In this document: in pieces, positions 26,262 through 34,741 of the stretch
How the letters are laid out: each line of letters begins with the position of its first letter
Numbering within the stretch: position 1 is the first letter of the stretch
Assembly: GCF_029626265.1 (NCBI RefSeq)
Contig: NZ_JARUBN010000001.1
Location: 5,335,001 to 5,399,000 of the forward strand
DNA from: Micromonospora sp. WMMD1102
GTDB lineage: Bacteria; Actinomycetota; Actinomycetes; Mycobacteriales; Micromonosporaceae
Reading direction: 5' to 3'
DNA: 64,000 nucleotides
Notes under the pieces: model-generated
What the model was told of the DNA's origin: nothing
What the model saw: the letters and a program-made list of their open reading frames with translations, nothing else
The model's database searches: none
Made by a program: the position numbers and the translations under genes

Positions 26262-29200
26262 TCAGCACGCGCTCCGCCGCCGCCCGGGACCGTCGGGTCG
26301 TCCGCAGGTAGTGGTCCAGGAACTCGCCCGGGTCGTCGCCGCCGAGCAGGCGTACCACCCCGGCGAGTTCGACGCCGTGCCGGGGCAGCTGGTCGCCGGC
26401 CCGGCCGCGGACCAGCATCAGCGCGTTGCGGACCTGGGCGGCCATGCACCAGCCGGCGGCCATCGCGGCGGCGTCGGCGCCGTCGACCACCCCGGCCTCC
26501 CGGGCGGCGGCCAGCGCGTCGAGGGTACGCGTGCAGCGCAGCTCGGGCAGCCGACCGGCGTGCCGGAGCTGGCTGAGCTGCACCGCCCACTCCACGTCGG
26601 CCAGTCCGCCCCGGCCCAGTTTGGTGTGCGTAGCCGGGTCGGCGTTCCGCGGCAGCCGTTCGGTCTCCACCCGAACCTTGATCCGCCGGATCTCCACCAC
26701 CTGCTCCCGGCTCAGCCCCTGCTCCGGATAGCGCACCGGGTCGGCGATCGCCTCGAACTCCCGCCCGAGGTCGGCGTCGCCGCAGACGTACCTGGCCCGC
26801 AGCAGTGCCTGGGCCTCCCAGACCTTCGACCAGCGGGCGTAGTACTGCGCGTAGGCGCCGAGGCTGCGCACCAGCGGTCCCTGCCGGCCCTCCGGGCGCA
26901 GGTCGGCGTCGACCCCGAGCGGCGGGTCGGCGGCCGGCATGCCGAGCAGCCGGCGCAGCTCCTCGGCGATCGCCCTGGCCGCCGCGCTGGCCGTGTCCTC
27001 GGCCACCCCGGCGGGCGGGTCGTAGACGAAGAGCACGTCGGCGTCGGAGAGGTAGTTCATCTCGTACCCGCCGAGCCGGCCCACCCCGATCACCGCGAAC
27101 CGCAGTCCCGGCAGCTCCGGCTGGGTGGCCCGGGCCACCCGCAGCGCCGCACCCAGGGTGGCGTCGGTGACGGCGGAGAGCGCCGCGCCGACGGCGAGCA
27201 CGTCGGAGTCGCCGACGACGCCGGCCGGGGCGGGTTCCGGTGCGACGGTGGTGGCCATCCCGGTCTGGCCGACCGGGGCCAGCGAGCCGGCCCGGTAGAG
27301 CACGTCGGCGCAGGCGATCCGGACCAGTTCCCGGCCGCGCAGCGCCCGGACCGAGCGGATCGCCTCGGTCGGGTCGGCCGGTCGCGGCCCCCGGCCGACG
27401 AGGTAGCGGTCGGCGGCGGCCACGAACCCGTCCCGGAGCACCTCGGTGTCCCGGGGGGTCAGCTCGGCGTCCTCGGCGAGCAGCCGGAGCGCCTCTGGAT
27501 CCCGGGCCAGCAGGTCGGCGACGTACCGGGAGACGGCCAGGGTACGGGCCAGCCGGCGGGCCACCGGCCCCTCGTCGCGAAGCAGCCGCAGATACCACGG
27601 GGTGCCGCCGAGCTTGTCGGAGACCTGCCGGTAGTTGAGCAGTCCACGGTCCGGCTCGGGCGCGTCGGCGAACTCCTGGAGCAGCACCGGCAGCAGGGTG
27701 CGTTGGATCGCCGAGGTCCGGGTCACCCCGCCGGTGAGCGCCTCCAGGTGCCGCAGTGCCCGGGTCGGGTCGGCGAAGCCGAGGATCTCCAGCCGGTTCC
27801 GGGCCGCCTCCGGGGTCAGCCGCAGCCCGTCGGCGGGTACCCGGGCGACCGCCTCCAGCAGCGGACGGTAGAGCAGTTTGGCGTGCAGCCGGCGTACCTC
27901 GGTGGCGTGGCCGACCCAGTCGGCCCGGAACGCCTCGACGGCCTCCCGGCCCGGCAGCGCGGTGTAGCCGAGCGCGTGGGCCAGCCAGCGCAGCGCCGCC
28001 GGCTCGGCCGGGACGGTGTGGGTACGCCGCAGCGCCTGCAACTGGAGCCGGTGCTCCACCCCGCGCAGGAAGCGGTACCCGCGCAGCAGCGCCTCCCCGT
28101 CGGCCCGCCCGACGTAGCCGCCGGCGACCAGGGCGCGCAGGGCCGGGATGGTGCCCGGCGCCCGCAGCGAATCGTCGACCCGGCCGTGCACGAGTTGCAG
28201 CAGCTGCACCGCGAACTCGATGTCCCGCAGCCCGCCCGGCCCGCGCTTGATCTCCCGCTCCAGTTCGCGCGGCGGGATGTTGTCGATGATCTTCCGGCGC
28301 ATCGCCCGGACGTCCTCGACCGCCTCCGACCGCTCAGCCGCCCGCCAGACCAGCGGGGCGAGCGCGTCGATCCACTCCTGGGCCAGCTCGACGTCCCCGG
28401 CCGCCGGGCGGGCCTTGAGCAGCGCCTGGAACTCCCAGGTCCGGGCCCAGCGTCGGTAGTAGGCGAGGTGGCTGGCGAGGGTACGCACCAGCGGCCCCCG
28501 GTTGCCCTCCGGGCGCAACGCGGCGTCCACCGGCCAGGCCACCAGTCCGCAGATCTGGATCAGCCGGGTCGCCACCTGGGTGGCCGCCGGCAGGTCCTCG
28601 TCGGTCGCGGCCACGAAGATGACGTCGACGTCGGAGACGTAGTTCAGCTCGTTGCCGCCGCACTTGCCCATCGCCACCACCGCCAGCCGGGGCACCGGGG
28701 TCCCCGCCGGCAGCTCGCCGAGCGCGATCCCGTACGCGTCGGCCAGGGTGGCGTCGGCCAGTGCCGACAGCGCCGCCATGGTCTGCTCCAGGCCGCGCCC
28801 GCCGGTCAGGTCGGCCGCCGCGATCCGCAGCAGGGCCAGCCGGTACGCCTGGCGCAGCGCCGCCACCACCGGCAGTCCGTCGGTCCCGCCGTCGATTCCG
28901 CCGTCGGCCCCGGTGGCCTCCGGGTGCAGCAGCCCCTCGGCGTTCGGCGGCAGCCCGTCGCCGCCGGTGCGCAGGGCCCGCCACTGCTCCGGGTTGGCCA
29001 CCAGGTGGTCACCGAGCGCCGACGAGGCACCCAGCACGGCCACCACCCGCCGCCGCAGCCCGGGATCGGCGTGCAGCGCGGCGAGCAACGTCTCCCGGCC
29101 GTCGTCCGCCGCCGAGCCGGCCCGCGCCCCCACCGAACCGGCCCGCGCCCCCACCGAACCGGCCCGCGCCCCCGTCGAGCCGGCCCGCGCTCCCGCCGAG

Positions 29201-29484
29201 CCAGCGGCCGAGCCTGCGGGGGCGGACGAGCGGCGTTCGGCCTCGACGATCCGGTGCAGTTGGCGCAGGGCCAGGTCCGGGTCGGCAGCCCGGGCGAGTG
29301 CGGTGAGCAACTCCCCGGCCGAGGAGTCGACCGGCTCCTGGGCCTCGGCGTCCCAGAGTCCGAGCCCGTCCGGCCCGAGCAGCTCGGCGGCCCGGCTCAC
29401 GCCGTCGCCGTCGGCCCGCTCCCCGTCTCCCACTCCGAAGCCGTACCGGGCGAGCCGGCGGGGCGCGCTTGTCGGTCTGCTCAT
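26254..29484 (-). CDS. glnE: bifunctional glutamine synthetase adenylyltransferase/deadenylase GlnE
   Basis: Adds AMP to, and removes it from, the adenylylation-loop Tyr of GlnA according to nitrogen status. 1076 residues with two nucleotidyltransferase domains. The N-terminal deadenylase domain has GGNELNYVSDVDVIFV (about 274-289) and the C-terminal adenylyltransferase domain has GGYEMNYLSDADVLFVYD (about 802-818). Both keep the DxD metal ligands. ATG at 29484 has GGGAG 9 nt upstream; ATG 29511 is less likely. A four-unit 7-residue Ala/Gly/Arg repeat interrupts the N-terminal region. The downstream membrane-protein gene overlaps its stop. Position and direction relative to glnA2 follow the actinomycete norm. 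Confidence 0.95.
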   Translation of the reverse strand: MSRPTSAPRRLARYGFGVGDGERADGDGVSRAAELLGPDGLGLWDAEAQEPVDSSAGELLTALARAADPDLALRQLHRIVEAERRSSAPAGSAAGSAGARAGSTGARAGSVGARAGSVGARAGSAADDGRETLLAALHADPGLRRRVVAVLGASSALGDHLVANPEQWRALRTGGDGLPPNAEGLLHPEATGADGGIDGGTDGLPVVAALRQAYRLALLRIAAADLTGGRGLEQTMAALSALADATLADAYGIALGELPAGTPVPRLAVVAMGKCGGNELNYVSDVDVIFVAATDEDLPAATQVATRLIQICGLVAWPVDAALRPEGNRGPLVRTLASHLAYYRRWARTWEFQALLKARPAAGDVELAQEWIDALAPLVWRAAERSEAVEDVRAMRRKIIDNIPPRELEREIKRGPGGLRDIEFAVQLLQLVHGRVDDSLRAPGTIPALRALVAGGYVGRADGEALLRGYRFLRGVEHRLQLQALRRTHTVPAEPAALRWLAHALGYTALPGREAVEAFRADWVGHATEVRRLHAKLLYRPLLEAVARVPADGLRLTPEAARNRLEILGFADPTRALRHLEALTGGVTRTSAIQRTLLPVLLQEFADAPEPDRGLLNYRQVSDKLGGTPWYLRLLRDEGPVARRLARTLAVSRYVADLLARDPEALRLLAEDAELTPRDTEVLRDGFVAAADRYLVGRGPRPADPTEAIRSVRALRGRELVRIACADVLYRAGSLAPVGQTGMATTVAPEPAPAGVVGDSDVLAVGAALSAVTDATLGAALRVARATQPELPGLRFAVIGVGRLGGYEMNYLSDADVLFVYDPPAGVAEDTASAAARAIAEELRRLLGMPAADPPLGVDADLRPEGRQGPLVRSLGAYAQYYARWSKVWEAQALLRARYVCGDADLGREFEAIADPVRYPEQGLSREQVVEIRRIKVRVETERLPRNADPATHTKLGRGGLADVEWAVQLSQLRHAGRLPELRCTRTLDALAAAREAGVVDGADAAAMAAGWCMAAQVRNALMLVRGRAGDQLPRHGVELAGVVRLLGGDDPGEFLDHYLRTTRRSRAAAERVLNA
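29120..29203. repeat. 21-bp tandem repeat in glnE linker
   Basis: Four 21-bp units (from 29120, 29141, 29162 and 29183; the first two identical, the others with small changes). They encode a 7-residue Ala-Gly-Arg-Ser repeat before the deadenylase core. Confidence 0.85.
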
Positions 29485-29531
29485 CGGCGGCGGCTCCCGG
29501 TCTGGCGTCATCGGCGCTGGTGTCTGGGCGT

Positions 29532-30365
29532 CTAGTGTCCGAGCAGCGGCAGCGTCGGCCGGGGCGGTACGCCGTCCAGCCGGCCCTGCGCCAGGGCCGC
29601 GAACCGGGCCGCGAACGGCTGCCACACCTCTTCGATGTCGGGCAGCACCTCGGCGCAGGCCGCCACCACCAGCTCGGGGTCGTAGCCCAGTCCGGCAAGC
29701 GTCACCGAGTCGGTCGACCAGTCGGCGATCATCGCGGCGTCGCACTCGATGTGGAACTGGAGTCCCCAGGCCCGGTCGCCGAGCCGGAACGCCTGGTGCG
29801 GATAGCGGGTCGAGGCGGCCAGCAGGGTCGCGCCGTGCGGCAACTCGGTGATCTCGTCGACGTGCCACTGGAGCACGTCCGGGATCATCGGCACGTACCG
29901 GAACAGCGGATCGTGCTCGGCTGCGTCCCGCTTGCCGACCACGCTCGGCCCGACCTCCGGCCCGGCCGCGCTCCGCTCGACCGTCCCGGCGTGCGCGGTG
30001 GCCAGCAGCTGGGCGCCGAGGCAGATCGCCAGGGTCGGCACCCGGTACCGGACCGCCTTGCGGAGCAGCCCTTCCAGCGCCGCGAACCACGGCGCCCCGG
30101 GAGTGCCGTCGGGTGCCGGGTACGGATGCTGGTAGCCGCCGAGCACCACCAGTGCGGCGTACCCCGTCAGGTCGTCGGGGAGCGCGTCCCCGGCGTACGG
30201 CCGGAGCACCGTCAGGTCGAGGCCGGCCTCGGTGAGCCACTCCCCCAGCCGGCGGACGTCGTCCGTCGGGTCGTTCTCGATCACAAGCGCGGTCGCCGAC
30301 ACCTCCGGGACCGTGCCGCCGTCGTCGCTGTCGGTTCCGGTCTCGTGCCCGCTCTCGGTTGCCAC
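29532..30365 (-). CDS. type 1 glutamine amidotransferase domain protein
   Basis: 277 residues with a class I GATase fold. The nucleophile Cys is in LAICLGAQLLA, and the His and Glu of the triad are in GLQFHIECD. It resembles stand-alone GATase1 proteins (GMP-synthase-like amidotransferases, sometimes gamma-glutamyl hydrolases), which release ammonia from glutamine or cleave glutamyl bonds; the acceptor is unknown. GTG at 30365 follows TAGCCT (complement of 30373-30378) at leaderless spacing; GTG 30302 is a shorter alternative. It lies upstream of glnE in the same direction with a gap of 47 nt, so it may share the nitrogen theme. Confidence 0.82.
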   Translation of the reverse strand: MATESGHETGTDSDDGGTVPEVSATALVIENDPTDDVRRLGEWLTEAGLDLTVLRPYAGDALPDDLTGYAALVVLGGYQHPYPAPDGTPGAPWFAALEGLLRKAVRYRVPTLAICLGAQLLATAHAGTVERSAAGPEVGPSVVGKRDAAEHDPLFRYVPMIPDVLQWHVDEITELPHGATLLAASTRYPHQAFRLGDRAWGLQFHIECDAAMIADWSTDSVTLAGLGYDPELVVAACAEVLPDIEEVWQPFAARFAALAQGRLDGVPPRPTLPLLGH

Positions 30366-30372
30366 GGTGTCG

Positions 30373-30378
30373 AGGCTA
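30373..30378 (-). promoter_or_regulatory. leaderless promoter -10 (TAGCCT) of amidotransferase gene
   Basis: On the minus strand, TAGCCT ends 7 nt before GTG at 30365. A TAGGCT about 25 bp away on the plus strand may serve the divergent LD-carboxypeptidase gene. Confidence 0.5.
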
Positions 30379-30437
30379 TCCGGTGGCCCCACCGCCCACC
30401 GATAGGCTCGGTGCGCAGCGGGGAAAGGAGACCGAGG

Positions 30438-31367
30438 GTGCCCGACGAGCAGACGGTACGACCACCGGCACTGCGGCCCGGCGACACGGTGCTGCTGGTG
30501 TCGCCGTCCGGGCCGACCCGGCCGGAACGGGTCGCCCGTGGGGTGGAACTGCTCACCGGCTGGGGCCTTCGTCCCGTCCTCGCCCCGAACGCGTACGCCC
30601 GGCGCGGCTACCTGGCCGGTGACGACGCGCTGCGGGCCGCCGACCTCAACGCCGCCTTCACCGACCCGGCGGTCCGCGGCGTGCTCTGCACCCGGGGCGG
30701 CTACGGCGTGCAGCGGGTAGTCGACGCGATCGACATGGCGGCGGTCCGCCGCGACCCGAAGGTGGTGGCCGGATTCTCCGACATCACCGCACTGCAACTC
30801 GCGCTCTGGCGCGGCGCCCGGCTGGCCGGTGTGCACGGCCCGGGAGCCGCCTGGCTCGACGAGCGCACCCCGGCGGTCTCGGCCGAGTCGCTGCGCGCCG
30901 CGCTGATGTGCCCGGAGCCGGTGGTGGTGCACCGGCTGCCGACCGAGGAGACGGCGAAGGTGCTGGTCCCGGGGACCGCCACCGGGCGGCTGATCGGCGG
31001 CAACCTCTGCCTGCTGACGCACTCCGTCGGCACCCCGGACATGCCGGACCTGACCGGCGCGGTGCTGCTGGTCGAGGATGTCGGGGAGCCGCCGTACAAG
31101 GTCGACCGGATGCTCACCCACCTGCGCCGGGCCGGAGTGCTCGCCGGGGTGGCCGGGGTGGCGGTGGGCCAGTTCACCGACTGCGCGGACGGCTGGGCGG
31201 TCGGCGTCGCCGACGTGCTCGCCGAGCGCCTCGGCGACCTGGGCGTACCGGTGCTCGGCGGGTTGCCGGTCGGGCACGGCGTCGGGCAGCTCACCGTGCC
31301 GGTGGGGGTACCGGCGACGCTCGACGCCGACGCCGGCACCCTGACCGTCTCCCCCGCCGTCCGCTGA
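30438..31367 (+). CDS. LD-carboxypeptidase (peptidase family S66)
   Basis: 309 residues. Cleaves the L-D bond before the terminal D-Ala in peptidoglycan-derived tetrapeptides (LdcA) or related peptides such as microcin C (MccF group). Family blocks are DTVLLVSPSG at the N-terminus, CTRGGYGVQR, GFSDITAL with the catalytic Ser region, EDVGEPPYKVDRML with the catalytic Glu, and GLPVGHG with the catalytic His. GTG at 30438 has AAAGGAG 7 nt upstream. Divergent from the amidotransferase gene. A microcin-C-type immunity role is conceivable because an AspRS is the target of microcin C, but that is speculation. Confidence 0.9.
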   Translation: MPDEQTVRPPALRPGDTVLLVSPSGPTRPERVARGVELLTGWGLRPVLAPNAYARRGYLAGDDALRAADLNAAFTDPAVRGVLCTRGGYGVQRVVDAIDMAAVRRDPKVVAGFSDITALQLALWRGARLAGVHGPGAAWLDERTPAVSAESLRAALMCPEPVVVHRLPTEETAKVLVPGTATGRLIGGNLCLLTHSVGTPDMPDLTGAVLLVEDVGEPPYKVDRMLTHLRRAGVLAGVAGVAVGQFTDCADGWAVGVADVLAERLGDLGVPVLGGLPVGHGVGQLTVPVGVPATLDADAGTLTVSPAVR

Positions 31368-31368
31368 C

Positions 31369-31422
31369 CCGGCCGCTCAGAGAACCGCTGCCGCCCCGGC
31401 CGCTCAGAGAACCGCTGCCGCC
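31369..31422. repeat. 27-bp tandem duplication at a gene end
   Basis: Two exact 27-bp units (31369-31395 and 31396-31422). Each contains the stop codon complement and the last codons of the minus-strand gene that ends at 31404, so the gene's 3' end is duplicated just past its stop. Confidence 0.9.
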
Positions 31423-33059
31423 CCGGCCGGATGCCGGAGTACCCGGTCGAGCAGGTTGCTTGTCGCCCGCTGCAGGCGGGAGTCGACGAATCCGGTGGCG
31501 TACAGGGCCCGGGTCCAGCCGAGCGAGCCGGCGTCGAAGACCCAGGCCCCGGAGTCGGTCCGGTAGAGCGAGGTCTGTTGCCGGTAGGTGCGGCCGCCGC
31601 GCCGGTAAGGCGAGTCGGAGAGCAGGATCCGGTCTGCGGCCCGGGGACCTCGCAGGCTCCGTTGCACCCGGTCGGCCTCGCCGTACACGACCCGGGGGAT
31701 CTGGTCGCCGTCGCGTACGCCGGTGCCGGCCCAGAACCAGTGCCGGCTCTCGCGCACCACCAGCGGCACCTGCCCGTCGACGATGCTGACGTACTGTCCG
31801 CCGAGTAGTTGCTGCTCGGGGCTGCCCGCGTTGCGCCACCGGGTCGTCAGCGGGACCTCGCCGAGCCACGGCGGCAGGGTCTTGGCGCACTCGACCACCC
31901 GTTCCGGGGTACGGCTGTCCGCGCCGCCGTACCGGATGCGCCAGTAGCAGTTGTTCGCGGCGAGGAAGACGAGGCTCGTCCCGGCGTCCCGGGCGGCGGC
32001 CGCGGCCCGGCGCATCTCGACGGACCAGTACTCGTCGTGCCCGCAGAAGACCACCGCCCAGTAGCGCCGTGGGTCGACCCGGCCGGTGTGCAGGTCCTCG
32101 CTGGTGGCATAGGTCACGTCGTAGCCGTGCTCCTCCATCCACCGTACGAAGCCGATGTCGTTGCGGGCCTGTCTCGGCAGCCCGCTGTCGTGGTACGGCC
32201 GGTCGTGGCAGACCGCCGTCGCCCGCAGCTCCGAGTCGAGCTGGCCGGCCGGGTCGAAGCCCCGGTAGAGACTGGTGCCGGTGCGGCCGTCGTTCGGCCA
32301 GAGGTTGTACGCCTGGTAGGTGCCGGTCGGCACGACCACCAGTCCGGCCGCGAGCCGTTTCGGGTCGCGGACCACGAACGGGATCCACCGGGACCAGCCG
32401 GCGGCGTTCGTCAACAGCGCCAGGTAGTAGCCGCTGACCCAGTCCCGGCCCACCCGCGCCCGCCAGCCGACCGGCCAGTCGCAGTGCACCATCCGGGTCT
32501 GCGCCGCCACGGTCGGCGGCGGCTGCCGGCGCCCGGCCAGCCAGGGGCTGGTCGCGACGAGCCGTCCGCCGAGTCCGCCGTAGTGGCCCACCCGGTAGAG
32601 CTGGATCCGGTACTGCTGCGCCGGTGCGACCGAGACGTGGAAGCCCAGTTCGGCACCGATCTCGACCCCGCTGGACGAGGTGTAGCCGGCGATCTGGCCG
32701 TGCACGTCGTCGCCGAACCGGTGTTGCTCGGTGCCGAACCCGGCCGTTCCGGGCCGGGAGTTCTCCCGGCCGACCGGCGACGGCCCGCCTCCGGAGGCAC
32801 GTCGCGGGGCCGGGCCGGCCGGCCCGGGTTCCGCGTCACCGGGATAGTAGGGGTCGCTCACCGCGACGGCAGAGGCGGTGCCGCCGGATCCGCTGGCGGC
32901 GGCCGGCGCCGACCCTCCCCAGGCACCCGCCCGGGTCAGGTCCGCCGCGCTGTCGGTCCGGAGAATCCCGTAACCGGCGGTTCCCAGCGCACCCAGCGCA
33001 CCGGCCCCGAACACCGTCAGCGTCGTCCGCCGTGACCACCGGACCGACCGATCCGCCAT
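31404..33059 (-). CDS. Tat-exported protein of the N,N-dimethylformamidase large-subunit family
   Basis: 551 residues. The twin-arginine signal RWSRRTTLTVFGAGALGAL (about 7-25) is followed by a Gly/Ser/Pro-rich stretch. A beta domain and then a C-terminal domain with YQAYNLWPNDGRTGTSLYRG, SEDLHTG and GHDEYWS follow; these blocks are typical of secreted actinobacterial proteins related to the large subunit of N,N-dimethylformamidase. In that enzyme Tyr and Glu residues bind iron. No small-subunit gene is nearby, so formamidase activity is unproven. ATG at 33059 has GGGAGG upstream. The extreme 3' end is part of a 27-bp tandem duplication. Confidence 0.72.
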   Translation of the reverse strand: MADRSVRWSRRTTLTVFGAGALGALGTAGYGILRTDSAADLTRAGAWGGSAPAAASGSGGTASAVAVSDPYYPGDAEPGPAGPAPRRASGGGPSPVGRENSRPGTAGFGTEQHRFGDDVHGQIAGYTSSSGVEIGAELGFHVSVAPAQQYRIQLYRVGHYGGLGGRLVATSPWLAGRRQPPPTVAAQTRMVHCDWPVGWRARVGRDWVSGYYLALLTNAAGWSRWIPFVVRDPKRLAAGLVVVPTGTYQAYNLWPNDGRTGTSLYRGFDPAGQLDSELRATAVCHDRPYHDSGLPRQARNDIGFVRWMEEHGYDVTYATSEDLHTGRVDPRRYWAVVFCGHDEYWSVEMRRAAAAARDAGTSLVFLAANNCYWRIRYGGADSRTPERVVECAKTLPPWLGEVPLTTRWRNAGSPEQQLLGGQYVSIVDGQVPLVVRESRHWFWAGTGVRDGDQIPRVVYGEADRVQRSLRGPRAADRILLSDSPYRRGGRTYRQQTSLYRTDSGAWVFDAGSLGWTRALYATGFVDSRLQRATSNLLDRVLRHPAGAAAVL

Positions 33060-33285
33060 CTGTCCCCTCCCTACCGACCGTGCTGCCCGCGCGGCGACCA
33101 GCGCCGGGGCGCTTCCGCGGTGGCCCCGATCGGGCACCCGGTTCGACGGCGTTCCTCGCCGGACGGCCGGCGACGGGAGCGTCGGTGCGCGGGGCGGATC
33201 GGGTGGGCGCGGGAGAGCATATTGGCCGCCCGCGAAGACCACTGTCCGCAGCCGCCTTCCCGACAGGAGCGACAATCGTCGCAGA
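33060..33285. other. upstream region of Tat-exported protein, no gene supported
   Basis: 226 nt holding the minus-strand ribosome site (next to 33060) and probably promoters in both directions. No conserved reading frame is seen. The 25-bp repeats follow at 33286. Confidence 0.4.
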
Positions 33286-33385
33286 GCGGGAGGTTCATCC
33301 AGCCCGCTGTGCGGGAGGTTCATCCAGCCCGCTGTGCGGGAGGTTCATCCAGCCCGCTGTGAGCGAAGGTCACCCAGCCCGCTGT
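33286..33385. repeat. 25-bp tandem repeats, each a small hairpin
   Basis: Three identical units (33286-33310, 33311-33335, 33336-33360) and one degenerate unit (33361-33385). Each unit opens with GCGGG and closes with CCCGC, and a preceding A/T extends this to AGCGGG/CCCGCT, so each can fold separately. They lie about 165 nt upstream of the secreted-protein gene at 33550. There are no spacers, so this is not a CRISPR array. Confidence 0.9.
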
Positions 33386-33549
33386 CCCCGGATTCTCGCG
33401 TCGTCTCAGCGGATTGCCAGGTGGCCGGGAGATTTTCAGTCGGCTGCCAGGTCTCTCCGGGCTCCGCTCCAGGTGGATGCCGCAGTCTGGGCGGATTGGT
33501 ACCGGTACGCGTCCCGTCGACGCGCGGACAACAGGGGGTAATCCGCACT

Positions 33550-34101
33550 ATGAACAGCATGTTTTCCCGGAAGAGGGTCGTCGGCGGCCTGGTCGCCGCC
33601 GGGGTGCTCACGGTGGGTCTCGCGGCGCCGGCGGTGGCGTTCGCCGAGGACGGGGCGACGCCCGCCCCGGCGCCGTCGAGCTCGACCTCGGCCGACAGCG
33701 GCAGGACCGGACCCAAGCACACGAAGGACTGGGCAGAGCAGCGCGGCAAGCTGGCCGGGCAGCTCGCCGAGGAGTTGGGCGTGCCGCAGGAGAAGGTCGA
33801 GGCGGCCCTGGCGAAGATCAGGGAGCAGCATCGGGCCGACTGGAAGGGCCGGGCCGAGCAGCGCGGGGACAGGCCCGACGCACGGTCGAAGGTTGACCGC
33901 GAGGCGATGCTGAAGGAGCGGCTCGACAAGGCGGTCGCGGACGGCAAGCTGACCCGGGAGCAGGCCGACGCCATCCTCGCGGCGGCCGAGGCGGGCGTCT
34001 TCCCGGCCTGGGGCGGCGGGCACCGGGGCGGCCCGATGCACGGCGGTCCGGCCGGTGCCCCGGCCGACGGCGCCGGGTCGGACAGCCCGGCCGCGAAGTA
34101 G
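33550..34101 (+). CDS. secreted helical hypothetical protein
   Basis: 183 residues. The signal peptide (RKRVVGGLVAAGVLTVGLAAPAVAFA) is probably cut after AFA near residue 32. The mature part has a Ser/Pro/Thr-rich segment, two charged amphipathic helical stretches (LAEELGVPQEKVEAALAKIREQ and LDKAVADGKLTREQADAILAAAE) and a Gly/His/Pro-rich end. Similar helix pairs occur in secreted actinobacterial proteins of unknown function. ATG 33550 or ATG 33559 could be the start; GGGGG lies 12 nt before the first. Extracytoplasmic location is well supported, function is not. Confidence 0.65.
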   Translation: MNSMFSRKRVVGGLVAAGVLTVGLAAPAVAFAEDGATPAPAPSSSTSADSGRTGPKHTKDWAEQRGKLAGQLAEELGVPQEKVEAALAKIREQHRADWKGRAEQRGDRPDARSKVDREAMLKERLDKAVADGKLTREQADAILAAAEAGVFPAWGGGHRGGPMHGGPAGAPADGAGSDSPAAK

Positions 34102-34205
34102 TTACACCGGTCGCCCGGGTCGGGTGCCTCGTCCGGCGTCCGGCCCGGGTCACCCGGGAAAAGGAGTGCGAGCCCAGGCGGTGCGGGAGCCCAGGCGGTG
34201 CGGCG

Positions 34206-34631
34206 TCAGGCGATGCAGGCGCAGACGATGAGCGCGGCGCCGAAGTGGGTGGCGGCACTTACCCGGGCGGCCGGGTGCGGTTCGTCGGTGCAGATCACCT
34301 CGCCGAGCCGGCCCGGGGTGAGCCAGTCCAGCACCAAGAAGCCGAGCGCCATCACGCCGAGCCCGACCACTCCGAACACGACGGTCGAGGCGAGCCCCTT
34401 GGCGAAGTCGGTGTAGCTGGTCAGGATCGCGGTGAAGACGATCGCCGCGATACCGAGTTGGTTGGCGAGCAGCAGCAGCGCGGCGTTGCCGTTGCGGCGT
34501 ACCCAGATCAGCTCGCGCAGCCGGCCTGGGGTGAGCAGGTCGATCAGCCCGAAACCGGCTGCCATCAAGGCGATGCCGACCGCGCCGAACACGATGCTCT
34601 GCCAGGCTCCCACGAGCAGGTCCTCGACCAC
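34206..34631 (-). CDS. DUF350 domain membrane protein
   Basis: 141 residues with four membrane helices arranged as two repeats; each repeat has the pattern GxxGxxLMAxGFxxxDxLTPGRL, visible twice (about residues 17-38 and 87-108). This is the DUF350 repeat, a small membrane family of unknown function often found near spermidine-synthase-like or nitrogen genes. GTG at 34631 has GGGAG upstream. It stands alone between the secreted-protein gene and glnA2. Confidence 0.85.
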   Translation of the reverse strand: MVEDLLVGAWQSIVFGAVGIALMAAGFGLIDLLTPGRLRELIWVRRNGNAALLLLANQLGIAAIVFTAILTSYTDFAKGLASTVVFGVVGLGVMALGFLVLDWLTPGRLGEVICTDEPHPAARVSAATHFGAALIVCACIA

Positions 34632-34741
34632 CGACTGTCTCCCATCGGGTGTGGGCGGCCGTAGGAGGGGGCCGCGTCGTCAGGGACGATAACGCGGCCC
34701 GACAACCGTGGTTGACCCGTACCGACGCGGGCGGCCGGTGC

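Noticed and set aside
26254..30240. glnE starting far upstream at 30240
   Set aside because: The extra 250 residues are an antisense-like reading of the amidotransferase gene; the GlnE N-terminus and a ribosome site fit ATG 29484.
33286..33385. CRISPR array
   Set aside because: The 25-bp units are directly adjacent with no variable spacers, and no cas genes are nearby.
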